A DNA stretch of 64,000 nt. Origin: Runella sp. SP2 (GTDB taxonomy: Bacteria > Bacteroidota > Bacteroidia > Cytophagales > Spirosomataceae). The stretch spans positions 1,116,001-1,180,000 of the forward strand of contig NZ_CP031030.1 in the NCBI RefSeq assembly GCF_003711225.1. The letters are read 5' to 3'. The notes under the pieces were generated by a model that saw only the letters and a program-made list of their open reading frames with translations, was not told the DNA's origin and made no database searches. This document shows positions 42,978 through 52,974 of the stretch, piece by piece (the first letter of the stretch is position 1; every line of letters begins with the position of its first letter). The translations under genes and the position numbers were made by a program.

Positions 42978-44396
42978 TTAATAACCCATATTCTGGGTAA
43001 TCTTATTATTTTGGTCTCTGACAACGTTGGGTATAGGAATCAACAGCTTATTCTGCGTAATACTTTTGCCTTTGGTAGGAAGTACCGTCAAAGCACGATT
43101 GGTCCGTTTGAGGTCAAACCAGCGTTGAAATTCAAAGGCAAGTTCCACACGTCGCTCGTGTTCGGTAGCGGCTTCGATGGTGGCATACTTGGTAGAAGGA
43201 TATTTGGTGGTGCCAAATTCGGGTAGTCCTACTCTTTTGCGAACAAGGTTGAGGTATTGAGGGTCACCAGTCGCTTCGGTCAACAACAACAAGACATCGG
43301 CGTAGCGAAGTACTATAAAGTTGTTGTTGGCCGCAATCCGTTGCCCAACGATTGGGGCCGTTTTGTCTTGCCATTTTTTAGGGAATTTGACGCGGGTGAA
43401 GGTGCCTTTGGCATCCGTAAAGCCTGTGTCAATGGAAGCAATACGGCGGGCGTCACCCGTTTCGTATTCGTTCCAAATATCATCAACCACCTGATTCATG
43501 CCACTGCCGTAGAAGCCCAAGGCATTGGAATTGGGGAAGAAGCTGAGGTAATAGTCGCTAAAAGGAGCCGTTGATGAACCTCCCAAGTACTGAATTTCAA
43601 AAATAGATTCTTTCGTGTTTTTGGTTTTGGCATCCCAAAGGGTAGCGTAGCTAGGGAGCAATTGGTACTGCCCACTATCAACCACTTCTTTTAGGGCAGC
43701 AGCAGCGTTGGTTTTATCTCCCATGGTCAAATATACTTTACCCAACAACGCTTGTGCCGCTCCTTTGGAAACCTTGCCAACACCAGCAGCCGAGGCCAAA
43801 GGCAGCTTACTGGCCGCAAATTGCAAGTCTTTGACAATTTGAGCATACACTTCCGTGACGGGAGAACGCAACACACTGTAGCTTTCTTCGGCGGTAATGG
43901 GCTTAGTCACGAGCGGAATTTCTCCCCAAATCTGTACCATCTGAAAGTAATAAAGTGAACGTAAAAACATCATTTCTCCCTTTACTCTGTCACGGTACGC
44001 GGCGTCCACGTCGGCCGTTTCGATTTTGTCGAGCACAATATTTACGTTGTACAACGACTTATAAAAGTCTTGCCAAAACTGATACACCATCGTATTGGCG
44101 GGCGCGAGGGTGTAATCGCGAAACTGCCATTTGTCGGCCATATTACCCGAAATATTCAGGATTGTCACATTGTCACCCATCAATTCACCCATGTACGAAA
44201 CAGGCCCTTCTGGATTATAAACCGTGTAAAGCGTCGCATAAGCGGCGTTGGACGCCAAGTCAAAATCGGCTTTGGTTTTGAAAAAATTACCTGCATTAGG
44301 GTTAGAAACAGGCGCTAATTGAAGAAAAGAATCGCTACAACTGCTCATCACCATTCCTGTGAGGCAGACTGCTATTATGTGTTTGAACTTGTTCAT
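42978..44396 (-). CDS. SusD/RagB family outer-membrane glycan-binding lipoprotein (pair 1)
   Basis: About 472 residues, SPII signal (CLTGMVMSSCSD). SusD features: tetratricopeptide-like helices, SVLRSPVTEVYAQIVKDLQFA, ALLGKVYLTMGD, and the C-terminal RVELAFEFQRWFDLKR and LLIPIPNVVRDQN. It caps the SusC partner at the outer membrane and binds the glycan. ATG at 44396 chosen; an in-frame ATG at 44420 is possible. Upstream of the RuBisCO-like gene in the same direction. Confidence 0.93.
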   Translation of the reverse strand: MNKFKHIIAVCLTGMVMSSCSDSFLQLAPVSNPNAGNFFKTKADFDLASNAAYATLYTVYNPEGPVSYMGELMGDNVTILNISGNMADKWQFRDYTLAPANTMVYQFWQDFYKSLYNVNIVLDKIETADVDAAYRDRVKGEMMFLRSLYYFQMVQIWGEIPLVTKPITAEESYSVLRSPVTEVYAQIVKDLQFAASKLPLASAAGVGKVSKGAAQALLGKVYLTMGDKTNAAAALKEVVDSGQYQLLPSYATLWDAKTKNTKESIFEIQYLGGSSTAPFSDYYLSFFPNSNALGFYGSGMNQVVDDIWNEYETGDARRIASIDTGFTDAKGTFTRVKFPKKWQDKTAPIVGQRIAANNNFIVLRYADVLLLLTEATGDPQYLNLVRKRVGLPEFGTTKYPSTKYATIEAATEHERRVELAFEFQRWFDLKRTNRALTVLPTKGKSITQNKLLIPIPNVVRDQNNKITQNMGY

Positions 44397-44439
44397 TGCT
44401 TTGTGTTTTTTGATTACCATATAGGTACATAGGGGATTT

Positions 44440-44512
44440 TCACAGTAGAAAACATAGAAAAGGCTATGTGTTTTTATGTGTAAATTCTATTGATAACTAT
44501 GTGGTAAATAAA
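44440..44512. repeat. CTATGTG-type degenerate repeat between susC and susD (pair 1)
   Basis: Words such as ACATAGAAAAGGCTATGTG and AACTATGTGG, in the same family as 13240-13345 and 62330-62425. Lies in the 92-base gap. Confidence 0.6.
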
Positions 44513-47500
44513 TTAAAAATCAACCTTGACACCTACTGTAATCACGCGTGGAAGTGGGTACGAACCGTAATCAACCCCTTGGAAAGCACCAGGAACAGGA
44601 GCATTTCCGCTGGTGTATGAGCCCGAAGTCTCCATGCTGCTGCTGTACGAGGTGGTTCCGTAGGTCGTGTTTTCGGGGTCGTAGCCGTCTTTGTATTTAG
44701 AAAGGATAAACACGTTTTCGGCATTGACATACACCCGTGCCGACTTCATGTTCATCTTGCTCAATATTTTGCTCGGAATGGCGTACGAAATACGGATGTT
44801 TTTCATACGCAAGAACGAAGCATCGCTTACCCAATATGATGAAAACTGCTTTTGTAACCCTTGGTAACTCACGTTGGGTTTGAAGTGAATACCGTCGCCT
44901 GGGTCGCTTTCTGAGCGCCAGTAGTTGTACATGCTGGCGTAGAAGTTACGGCCGTTGTCCCATGTACCCAAATAGCGAATATTGTTGTTGGCGATTTCTC
45001 CACCGTACGCGCCTTGAAGCATAAACGAAAAGTCAAAGCCCTTGTAAGTGAAGGTGTTGGTCATTCCAGCAATGAAGTCAGGTTGGTTGTTGCCAATGAT
45101 GGTTCGGTCGGCGTCGGTGATTTTGCCATCGCCGTTTACGTCGCGTACTTTCGGGTCGCCTGGGGTGGTGCTGGCGTGGTGCGGATAGGCATCCACTTCG
45201 GCTTGGTTTTTAAACACACCGTCGAAAATGTATCCGTAGAAGTTAGAAACGGGTTGGCCTACTTCAGTCCGAACCGTCACGACGTTGTCAACGTACTGGA
45301 TAGGCGCGTTGCCTGGGCCAAGTTGTAGTACTTTGTTGCGGTTGCGAGAGAAGTTAAAATCTGTCGTCCACTTAAATTCGCCTACGGTATTTTTGGTTGA
45401 AATGTTCAATTCAATCCCACGGTTACGCATTTTGCCGATGTTGGTCAACTGAGATGAGAACCCTGTAATATCAGGCACGGGAACAAACAAAAGCATGTCG
45501 CGGGTAAGGGAGTTGTAAAACTCTACTGAACCAGAAATACGGTTGTTCAATATTCCCAAATCTAAACCGAGGTTAAACATGTTGGTTTTTTCCCATTTCA
45601 AATTGGGATTGGCAATGCTACCAACGCGCAAACCGTTGTTCATGGTGCTTCCATAAACATAGTTAGAAGCCGAAAGGAGACTAATGGCTCCGTAGTTTGG
45701 AATTTGATTGTTACCCGTTACGCCGTAGCTCACGCGGAGTTTGAGGTTGTTGATGTTTTTCAAATTGCTCATAAAGGCTTCGTCCGAAATCAACCAACCT
45801 GCGGATACCGATGGGAAATAACCCCATTTGTTGTTGTCACCAAAGCGCGACATTCCGTCGCGGCGAATCGTTCCTGTCAAGAAATAACGATTATTGAAAT
45901 TGTATTGCAAACGCGCAATGTACGACAGCAGCGACCATTCGCTGGCGGTGGTGTTTCCTGCCGTCACCGTACCTGCGTTGAGTGTGTGTACCAAGTCGTT
46001 CGGAAAGTTATTGGCGGCTACGTACATGGTTTCGTCGCGCTGTTTTTGCGACGTATAACCGATCAAACCCGTGAGTGAATGGTCGCCGATTTGTTTGTCG
46101 TAGGTCAATGTATTCTCACTCAACCAGTTGAACATGTAGCTGTTGCCTGCATTGGCTTGTGCAGCCAATACGGCCGAGTAACCATATTTTTGTTTGTCGT
46201 TCCAGTAAAAATGGTTACGCGTGTTGAAAAGGTTGCCGCTGAGGCTAGTACGAAACTTGAGGTTTTTCAAAATGTTGTATTCCAAATAGGCTGTTCCCAA
46301 CGTATTGAACGATTTGGTGCCTTTGTCCACCTCGCGGGTGAGCGAGTAAGGGTGCCAAAGGTTCATATCGCCAAAAGACGTAAAACGGAACCAAGTAGAG
46401 TTGGGGTCGCGGTAGCCGAGGTTACCATTTTCGTTGTAAACGGGAAAATGTGGGTTGCTCTGCAAGCCTAAGCTAATGACGTCGCTTTTGCCTTTGGTGC
46501 CTTCGGTGCGGTCAAAAATGCTCGTTACACCCAAGTTTAAGCCAATGGTCAATTTGTCAGTGACCATCGTTTTTACGTTGGAGCGGAGGGCCAAACGCTT
46601 GTAATAGTTCATGTCCAAAATGGCCGTTTGGTCCAAATACGCCCCCGAAAACATGTATTGCGTTTTTTCTGTCCCACCCGATACCGAGATTTGGCCGTTG
46701 TACATTGGGGCCGTTCTGAACATCACGTCTTGCCAGTTGGTACCCGCACCAAATTGTTGAGGATTGGTCAAGAAGTCTTCAGGGATTTTTAATAAAGTTG
46801 GACGTAATGCGTTGCCATCGGTGGCTTTTCCACCTGCCGCAATCCATGCGTTGTTTTTGGCGTCGATGTACGTACGGATAAATTGCTGCGCATCCATCAT
46901 TTCGATTTGACGGGCTACTTTTTGCGAGCCATATTCGAGGTTTACACTGACACTTGGCTTGCCTGCTTTGCCGAGTTTGGTCGTCACAATCACTACCCCG
47001 CTCGATCCGCGCGACCCGTAAATTGCCGCCGAGGAAGCATCTTTTAGTACTTCTACCGACTCAATATCTTGCGGGTTAATCATGTTGAGGTTGAAGTTTT
47101 CCAAAGGTACACCGTCAACCACCAACAGCGGGTTTGTCCCAGCAGTAATGGAGCTTACCCCGCGAATTTTAATAAACGGCGACGAGCCTGGAGCACCTTG
47201 GGCTTGGGAAATATTGACCCCCGCCACTTGCCCCGCCAACGACTGCGCCACGTTGCTAAACGAACGGTCTTGAAATTGCTTGTTGTTGATGGACGCAACG
47301 GCACCCGTCACGGCACGTTTACTTTGTGTACCATAACCCACGACAACAACTTCGTTCAAGATTTTGCTGGAAGGCAACAACGAAACGTTGATGATTGAGC
47401 GCTTATTAATGGCGATTTCCTGCGTTTCATAACTCACTGAGCTAAAAACCAACGTAGCGTTTTCGGGAGCAGCGAGGCTGTAAGCGCCTTCGGCGTTTGA

Positions 47501-47683
47501 GATAGTTCCCGTTGTAGTTGATTTTACCACAATCGAAACCCCTGGAACGGGCTTGCCTGTTTCGTCGGTAATTTTTCCCGTGATTGGTTTGTTTTGGCCA
47601 AAAACTTGAGCGAAACAAAACAAAAGTAAAAGAAAAAACAAAGAGAAGTGTTTCGTTCGTTTTATAAGTAGAAAAGGGTTCAT
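44513..47683 (-). CDS. SusC/RagA family TonB-dependent transporter (pair 1)
   Basis: 1056 residues with a signal peptide (LLLLFCFAQVFGQ), N-terminal carboxypeptidase-D-like domain (ITGKITDETGKPVPGVSIVV), plug (NEVVVVGYGTQSKRAVTGAV; IRGVSSI; YGSRGSSGVVIVTTK) and a C-terminal 22-strand barrel ending in an aromatic residue (VGVKVDF). Energised by TonB, it imports oligosaccharides with its SusD. The promoter (TACATTTG) lies 64 bases upstream. Confidence 0.95.
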   Translation of the reverse strand: MNPFLLIKRTKHFSLFFLLLLFCFAQVFGQNKPITGKITDETGKPVPGVSIVVKSTTTGTISNAEGAYSLAAPENATLVFSSVSYETQEIAINKRSIINVSLLPSSKILNEVVVVGYGTQSKRAVTGAVASINNKQFQDRSFSNVAQSLAGQVAGVNISQAQGAPGSSPFIKIRGVSSITAGTNPLLVVDGVPLENFNLNMINPQDIESVEVLKDASSAAIYGSRGSSGVVIVTTKLGKAGKPSVSVNLEYGSQKVARQIEMMDAQQFIRTYIDAKNNAWIAAGGKATDGNALRPTLLKIPEDFLTNPQQFGAGTNWQDVMFRTAPMYNGQISVSGGTEKTQYMFSGAYLDQTAILDMNYYKRLALRSNVKTMVTDKLTIGLNLGVTSIFDRTEGTKGKSDVISLGLQSNPHFPVYNENGNLGYRDPNSTWFRFTSFGDMNLWHPYSLTREVDKGTKSFNTLGTAYLEYNILKNLKFRTSLSGNLFNTRNHFYWNDKQKYGYSAVLAAQANAGNSYMFNWLSENTLTYDKQIGDHSLTGLIGYTSQKQRDETMYVAANNFPNDLVHTLNAGTVTAGNTTASEWSLLSYIARLQYNFNNRYFLTGTIRRDGMSRFGDNNKWGYFPSVSAGWLISDEAFMSNLKNINNLKLRVSYGVTGNNQIPNYGAISLLSASNYVYGSTMNNGLRVGSIANPNLKWEKTNMFNLGLDLGILNNRISGSVEFYNSLTRDMLLFVPVPDITGFSSQLTNIGKMRNRGIELNISTKNTVGEFKWTTDFNFSRNRNKVLQLGPGNAPIQYVDNVVTVRTEVGQPVSNFYGYIFDGVFKNQAEVDAYPHHASTTPGDPKVRDVNGDGKITDADRTIIGNNQPDFIAGMTNTFTYKGFDFSFMLQGAYGGEIANNNIRYLGTWDNGRNFYASMYNYWRSESDPGDGIHFKPNVSYQGLQKQFSSYWVSDASFLRMKNIRISYAIPSKILSKMNMKSARVYVNAENVFILSKYKDGYDPENTTYGTTSYSSSMETSGSYTSGNAPVPGAFQGVDYGSYPLPRVITVGVKVDF

Positions 47684-47746
47684 GATGTGTTGATTTGTCG
47701 CTGAAAAATGTAAATATTTACTTAAAAAATACTACATGAGGTGGAG

Positions 47747-47754
47747 CAAATGTA
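47747..47754 (-). promoter_or_regulatory. Putative -7 box of susC (pair 1)
   Basis: TACATTTG on the minus strand, 64 bases before the ATG, at practically the same distance as in the second susC gene. No -33 TTG is evident, so an activator or ECF sigma factor may be needed (inference). Confidence 0.5.
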
Positions 47755-47798
47755 AAATAGGGGTTTCATAGTTCCGTCCTGAGCCGTCCTGAAATCGA

Positions 47799-47830
47799 AA
47801 CTAAACGAAAGTCAAAGCTTTCGTTTAGTT
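47799..47830. promoter_or_regulatory. 13-bp perfect inverted repeat between susD (pair 2) and susC (pair 1)
   Basis: Arms AACTAAACGAAAG and CTTTCGTTTAGTT with a 6-base loop, 57 bases past the upstream susD stop and about 45 bases ahead of the -7 box of susC. It could be a terminator without a strong T run or an operator. Confidence 0.5.
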
Positions 47831-47886
47831 CTATTCAATTCATCATCTATCTAAAAAATGAGGGTTGCGTTAATGCCCTTCAAACC

Positions 47887-49395
47887 TTAATATCCTGGAT
47901 TTTGTACCAATTTCGGATTGACCTGTACTTCACTAAAAGGAATGGGAAAAAGCAGTCGGTTTTGAGTGACGTTGTAAGAAGAGGTCAATAAATTAGGGTA
48001 CTTTCCACTGGCTTTTAGCTTAGTGCCGTAGGCTGTCATCACTTCGATGGCCTTGCCCGTACGCACCAAATCCAGCCAACGTTTGTTTTCAAAAGCCAAT
48101 TCGATTCGCCTTTCTTTTAGAATCAACTCGCGAAGCTCGGCTTGGTTGGTAGTTGTCGTGGCCGATAAACCTGCTCGGATTCTGATGGCGTTGAGGTGTG
48201 GCAATGCTTCACTTGATTTTCCTTGTTCGTTCAATGATTCTGCTAACATGAGCAATACTTCGGCATAGCGATACACAGGCCAATTGTCGTTGTTATTGGG
48301 GGAAGAACCGTTGGGGGTAGGAAAAGGCAAATTGAAGTATTTTTTGATAAAAGGCTGTGCTACAAATTTGCCACTTTCGGTATAGCCCTCTACGACGGAA
48401 GCTGCCTTACGCTTGTCGCCAGTTTCGTAAGCCGCCACCAAATCGTCGGTGGGGATGTTCCATCCTCCAATGCTTTGATTGTTGAACGTGAAACCAACGA
48501 GTGGCGTTAAATTGGTCAAGTTTGGGGCAAAAACGTAGCCAAATGAGCTTTGTAGTCCCAAATTCCCTTGCAAATATTGTACTTCAAAAATTGATTCGGC
48601 GTGGTTTTTATTGGCAGGACTAAATACTGAAGCATAGTCTGGAAGCAGCGAATATTGTCCCGAGCTTACCACTTCTTTGAGGACGCTTTCGGCTTCTGCC
48701 CACTGTTTGAGCACAATGTGGACGTTGCCCAGGAGGGTCTTGGCGGCACCGATCGTGGCTCGCCCTTTCTCTTGGGTGAGTTTGTTGGGCAATAAGGTTG
48801 CAGCTTCTTTGGCATCTTTGACGATTTGGGCATACACGTCGGTTTTAGGTGTACGTGTCAAGGCTGATTGTACCCCAATGATTTCATCGGCACTGCCCGA
48901 TGTGGGTTTTAATACCAATGGTACGTCGCCAAAATATTGTACCAAGTCGAAATACGCTAATGCCCTGAGAAACAGTACTTGGCCTTTTAGGTTTTTCTTC
49001 ACTGCTTCGTCGATGGTTGCCGCGTCTATTCGGAGCAATACTTCGTTGGCGTAGGCAATGACACGGTAGTTAGATGTCCATTTTTCGCTGGTTGGGGCAG
49101 CCGTGGGATTGTCCACAAAATCGGCAATTTCTTCCCGAACTAAATTCCCACGGTTGGAGCTGTTAAAAATATAATGCGTATTGTCGGAGCGCATCTCACC
49201 CATGATGTAGGCGCTATTATAGACGTTACGGAGAGGTGCATACGTAGCATTGACTGCTTGTATAAAGTCGTTTTGGGTTTGGAAAAAATTGGATGAACTA
49301 ATAAAGTTTTTGGGGGGAATTTCGATAAAACTTTTGTCGCACGAACTCATCGTCAACAACAAAAGACAGCCTATCCATAGTTTATTCGTTTTCAT
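47887..49395 (-). CDS. SusD/RagB family outer-membrane lipoprotein (pair 2)
   Basis: About 502 residues, SPII signal (CLLLLTMSSCDKS). SusD motifs: AYIMGEMRSDN, LRALAYFDLVQYFGDVPLV, TLLGNVHIVLKQWAEAE, and the C-terminal RRIELAFENKRWLDLVRTG and LLFPIPFSEV. Differs clearly from pair 1, so the two pairs probably bind different parts of a glycan or different glycans. ATG at 49395 chosen; the frame upstream overlaps the susC stop region. 41 bases after its susC. Confidence 0.93.
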   Translation of the reverse strand: MKTNKLWIGCLLLLTMSSCDKSFIEIPPKNFISSSNFFQTQNDFIQAVNATYAPLRNVYNSAYIMGEMRSDNTHYIFNSSNRGNLVREEIADFVDNPTAAPTSEKWTSNYRVIAYANEVLLRIDAATIDEAVKKNLKGQVLFLRALAYFDLVQYFGDVPLVLKPTSGSADEIIGVQSALTRTPKTDVYAQIVKDAKEAATLLPNKLTQEKGRATIGAAKTLLGNVHIVLKQWAEAESVLKEVVSSGQYSLLPDYASVFSPANKNHAESIFEVQYLQGNLGLQSSFGYVFAPNLTNLTPLVGFTFNNQSIGGWNIPTDDLVAAYETGDKRKAASVVEGYTESGKFVAQPFIKKYFNLPFPTPNGSSPNNNDNWPVYRYAEVLLMLAESLNEQGKSSEALPHLNAIRIRAGLSATTTTNQAELRELILKERRIELAFENKRWLDLVRTGKAIEVMTAYGTKLKASGKYPNLLTSSYNVTQNRLLFPIPFSEVQVNPKLVQNPGY

Positions 49396-49436
49396 ATTTT
49401 GTGTTGTGTTTGAGGTGATAGCAGGTCTGACCATGG

Positions 49437-52400
49437 TTACAAGCCAAGATTTACTCCAAAAGTGAACGTCCGTGGTACTGGGTAAGCACCTTGGTCAAGT
49501 CCCTGTTGCAATGGGTCAGCGCCGCCTGTGTTTACTTCAGGGTTAGAGCCTTGGTACTTAGTGAATACCAGCGCCTGCTGAATGCTTGCGTACAAACGCA
49601 GGGTACGAATGTGTTTGCGCTCTTTGAGGGGGACATTGTAGCCCAAGGCGATGTTTTTAATGGTTAAAAAGCTACCATCCGTCACCCAATTAGAGTTAGC
49701 GTTGCGGAAAAGTCCCGTCGTACCCGCCAACGTGCGAGGATAAAGGCCGTCGCCTGGATTTTGTTCTGATTTCCAACGGCGAGTGGCCGCTTTGTTGACA
49801 TTAAATACGCCGTCTAAGTTGTCAGTATATTCCAAAGCAGTGTTCATGATGTCGTTGCCAACTGAACCTGCCGCTACGATAGATAAATCAAACTTTTTGT
49901 AAGAGAAAGAGTTTGTGATCCCAAATATAAAGTCGGGGTTAGGATTTCCGATGATGGTGCGGTCATCCACTGTAATGACACCGTCGCCATTGACATCCTT
50001 CATTTTAACCGTTCCAACATTGGAGGTTTGGAACTTAGGGGAGGCGTCGAAATCGGCTTTGGTCATATAAATACCGTCGAAAACGTAGCCCCACAACATT
50101 CCGATTGGCTGACCCACTTTGGTAATATTGCGACTGGTACCTCCTCCCAAGGAAGCATTGGCAGTGCCGAGTTGTTGAACAATGTTGCGGTTAAACGAAA
50201 TGTTGAAATCGGTATTCCACGTAAAAGCGCCTACCATATTTTGTGAACTTACCGTAAATTCGTGACCCCAGAACTTGATTTTTCCAATATTAGCAATGAA
50301 GTTGGCATAACCCGTGTAGGTAGGAACAGGGACGTTGAACAGCAACCCATCGGTCGTTTTGGTGTAATAATCGTAGCCAAACGTAAGGCGATTGTTGAGT
50401 ACGCCTAAATCAAATCCAATATCGAACTGGCGCGTTTTTTCCCAGCCCAAAGTAGCATTAGCCAAGGTGGTTACAGCATTGCCTGCGGCGAGGGCATTGT
50501 TGAAAACATAGTTGTTGGTACTTCCTGAATTTGAGGCGCTTACGTTGGCATAGTACGTATAATTTCCTATATTATTGTTGCCTGTTTCACCATAGCTCGT
50601 TCGAAGTTTGAGCAACGAAATAGCCTTTACATTCGACATGAAATTCTCGTCTGAGACAACCCAACCCGCTGAAACAGAGGGAAAATTCCCCCATTTGTTA
50701 TCAGATCCAAAGCGCGACGAACCATCGCGGCGAATGGCTGCTGTGAGGAAATATTTGCCTTTATAATTGTAATTGATACGGGCTAAGTACGACAATAAAC
50801 TCCATTCTTGAATGTCGCTTGTGGGGGTAAACGTTGTAGCGGCACTCAACGTTCGTACCACATCATTGGGAAAGTTGGTGGCAGTGATATTGCTCATGTC
50901 ACCACGAAAACGCTGGGCTGAAAATCCACCCAATACTTCAAAATCGTGTTCTCCTATGGAGTTTTTGTAAGTGGCGGTGTTTTCAGAAAGCCAAGAGGTG
51001 AATTGGTTATTGTTGAGGGTTAAATCACCCGAAGCACGAGGGACGGCCTGGTTAACGGCGGCTGAGGTCGAAGGGACAAAATTGCTAAACAATACCTGTC
51101 CAACTTCGGCATTCAACGTGGTTTTTAGGGTAAGACCTTTGAGTACCTCGTATTCTAAGAATGCCGTAGATAACAAACGGTTGTTTTTGGTGGTAGCATC
51201 GGCTTCTTTAGCCACACGATACCAGTTGGGGTTAGGTAAAGTACCAGGCGAAACGGCTGTGACGGGCAAAGTCCCGTCAGGGTTTATGGCAGGTGCCAAA
51301 GGCGAGGAAACCAAGGCGCTGGTAAAAAGGCTACCCGAGGTAAAAGGGCCGCCGTCGGTGGGGCGTCCTGTGGTTACGGCCAAAACAGGCGCAACGTTTA
51401 ACCCCATTCTTACCTTGTCGTTGAGTGTGTATTCGGTATTGATACGTGCATTGAAACGCTTGTAGTTTGAGTTGATCAAGACGCCGTCTTGGTTGAAAAA
51501 ACTCATTACAGCCGAAGTGCTAAGTTTTTCTTTACCAGCTGTTAACGAAACGCTATAACTTTGAATAGGCGCCGTTCGGGTAATGAGCCGATACCAGTTA
51601 GTTCCTTCTCCATACTGCTCAGGGTTCTGAAATTCAGCGGGAACGGCGCGGTTGTTTTCGAGGTAAATATCCTTGCGGAATTGTGCCCATTCACGGGCCG
51701 ACATCAGTTCAGGAATGCCGCGTTCTGGGATTTTTTGAAGTCCATAGAATGCATTCACATTGACTGAAGTTTGCCCAGATTTAGCGCGTTTGGTTGTAAT
51801 CATCACCACGCCATTGCTGGCACGGGAGCCATACAAAGAGGTAGAGGCGGCATCTTTTAAGACACTAATGCTCTCAATTTCGTCGGGATTGAGAACGTTG
51901 ATGTCGCCCGTAATTGGAAAGCCGTCCACCACATACAAAGGCTGATTTCCAGCGGTGATAGAAGCCTGACCGCGTATTCTGACCGACATTCCTTCACCAA
52001 GGCGGCCCGTGGTTTGAAGGATCTGTACCCCTGCAAGTTTTCCTTGTAGTTTCTGCGTCATTTGAGCGACAGGAATATCTTGTAACTCTTTGGTATTGAG
52101 GGTTTGAACGGCTCCCGTTACGGCTTTTTTACTTTGCGTACCATAACCCACTACCACCACTTCATTTAGCAGCTTGCTGGAGGGTTTGAGTATGATATCA
52201 ATGTTCGTTCGCCGATTGACAGCGATTTCTTGTGACTCGTAGCTGATGGCACTAATGACCAAAATGGCATCGTCGGGGACTGAGAGCGAATAAGTGCCGT
52301 CTGCACCAGAAATTGTGCCTGTCGTAGAAGATTTGACAACTACTGATACGCCAGGGACAGACTTTCCTGCTTCATCCAGAATTTTGCCTTTTAGTAAGAT

Positions 52401-52493
52401 GGCGTTCGTTTGCCCCAATATGGGAGCATAGTAAAATAAAAACAAAACAAACGAAAGACACCTTAAAAGATTTAAGGATAGAAATGGTTTCAT
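49437..52493 (-). CDS. SusC/RagA family TonB-dependent transporter (pair 2)
   Basis: 1018 residues, signal peptide then CarboxypepD_reg-like domain (KGKILDEAGKSVPGVSVVVK), plug (NEVVVVGYGTQSKKAVTGAV; IRGQASITAGNQPLYVVDGF; YGSRASNGVVMITTK) and barrel ending FTFGVNLGL. The first 140 residues are close to pair 1, which suggests duplication. First gene of the long minus-strand cluster, divergent from the DeoR regulator. Confidence 0.95.
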   Translation of the reverse strand: MKPFLSLNLLRCLSFVLFLFYYAPILGQTNAILLKGKILDEAGKSVPGVSVVVKSSTTGTISGADGTYSLSVPDDAILVISAISYESQEIAVNRRTNIDIILKPSSKLLNEVVVVGYGTQSKKAVTGAVQTLNTKELQDIPVAQMTQKLQGKLAGVQILQTTGRLGEGMSVRIRGQASITAGNQPLYVVDGFPITGDINVLNPDEIESISVLKDAASTSLYGSRASNGVVMITTKRAKSGQTSVNVNAFYGLQKIPERGIPELMSAREWAQFRKDIYLENNRAVPAEFQNPEQYGEGTNWYRLITRTAPIQSYSVSLTAGKEKLSTSAVMSFFNQDGVLINSNYKRFNARINTEYTLNDKVRMGLNVAPVLAVTTGRPTDGGPFTSGSLFTSALVSSPLAPAINPDGTLPVTAVSPGTLPNPNWYRVAKEADATTKNNRLLSTAFLEYEVLKGLTLKTTLNAEVGQVLFSNFVPSTSAAVNQAVPRASGDLTLNNNQFTSWLSENTATYKNSIGEHDFEVLGGFSAQRFRGDMSNITATNFPNDVVRTLSAATTFTPTSDIQEWSLLSYLARINYNYKGKYFLTAAIRRDGSSRFGSDNKWGNFPSVSAGWVVSDENFMSNVKAISLLKLRTSYGETGNNNIGNYTYYANVSASNSGSTNNYVFNNALAAGNAVTTLANATLGWEKTRQFDIGFDLGVLNNRLTFGYDYYTKTTDGLLFNVPVPTYTGYANFIANIGKIKFWGHEFTVSSQNMVGAFTWNTDFNISFNRNIVQQLGTANASLGGGTSRNITKVGQPIGMLWGYVFDGIYMTKADFDASPKFQTSNVGTVKMKDVNGDGVITVDDRTIIGNPNPDFIFGITNSFSYKKFDLSIVAAGSVGNDIMNTALEYTDNLDGVFNVNKAATRRWKSEQNPGDGLYPRTLAGTTGLFRNANSNWVTDGSFLTIKNIALGYNVPLKERKHIRTLRLYASIQQALVFTKYQGSNPEVNTGGADPLQQGLDQGAYPVPRTFTFGVNLGL

Positions 52494-52555
52494 GATGAGG
52501 GTTTTTTACTGTTATAAATCCAATTGTTTAGCTGAAAAGTGATAAATAGGTAGGG

Positions 52556-52563
52556 CAAATGTA
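52556..52563 (-). promoter_or_regulatory. Putative -7 box of susC (pair 2)
   Basis: TACATTTG on the minus strand, 63 bases before the ATG. Surrounding bases (CCTAT before, GCCCTACCT after) resemble those at the first susC promoter. Confidence 0.5.
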
Positions 52564-52604
52564 GCATAGGCTGTATCCTTAGCTGTTATGAACTATCCTG
52601 ATAA

Positions 52605-52836
52605 AACAAAAGAAAACGAAAGTTGGCTTTTAGGGTTTCTTTTAAAAGTACAATCGATGCCCTACCGAGTAATATTTGACTTTTTGTTGTAAAAAATAAA
52701 AATAAAACAAGCTATTGACTTATTTTATGCCTCGGGTATTAAGATGAGAATCAATAAAATATTGGAAAAGTTTTATTTTTAACAAAAGAAAAAATAAAAA
52801 TTATATTTCGATTATTTTCTTTTTGTTTCTTTTGTT
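52605..52836. promoter_or_regulatory. AACAAAAGAA operator candidates
   Basis: Three exact copies at 52605-52614 (+), 52781-52790 (+) and 52827-52836 (-). The arrangement between two divergent transcription units, next to a DeoR gene, suggests joint control of sus and catabolic genes. Confidence 0.45.
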
Positions 52837-52974
52837 TTATGTTTGTGGCGAAGTTTTTTCCAAGTAATGTACCTAGTAATGGCTTTTTTGCCTGTGACAT
52901 TACTTTTTTGTTTTCTTATTATTTCTTTTCTTTGGAGAGAAACTATCTGTTCAAATTCCTTAAAAAGTAACAAA

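Larger units (their letters stand above)
52494..52974. other. 481-base divergent regulatory region susC / deoR
   Basis: No gene. Strongly AT-rich. It holds the susC -7 box (52556-52563) and three copies of AACAAAAGAA (52605-52614 and 52781-52790 on plus, 52827-52836 on minus), the last two forming an inverted pair 56 bases across. These are candidate sites for the adjacent DeoR-type regulator. Confidence 0.6.

Noticed and set aside
52843-52974. Hydrophobic N-terminal extension of the DeoR regulator
   Set aside because: DeoR proteins start directly at the winged helix; the extension overlaps the AT-rich promoter region and operator candidates.
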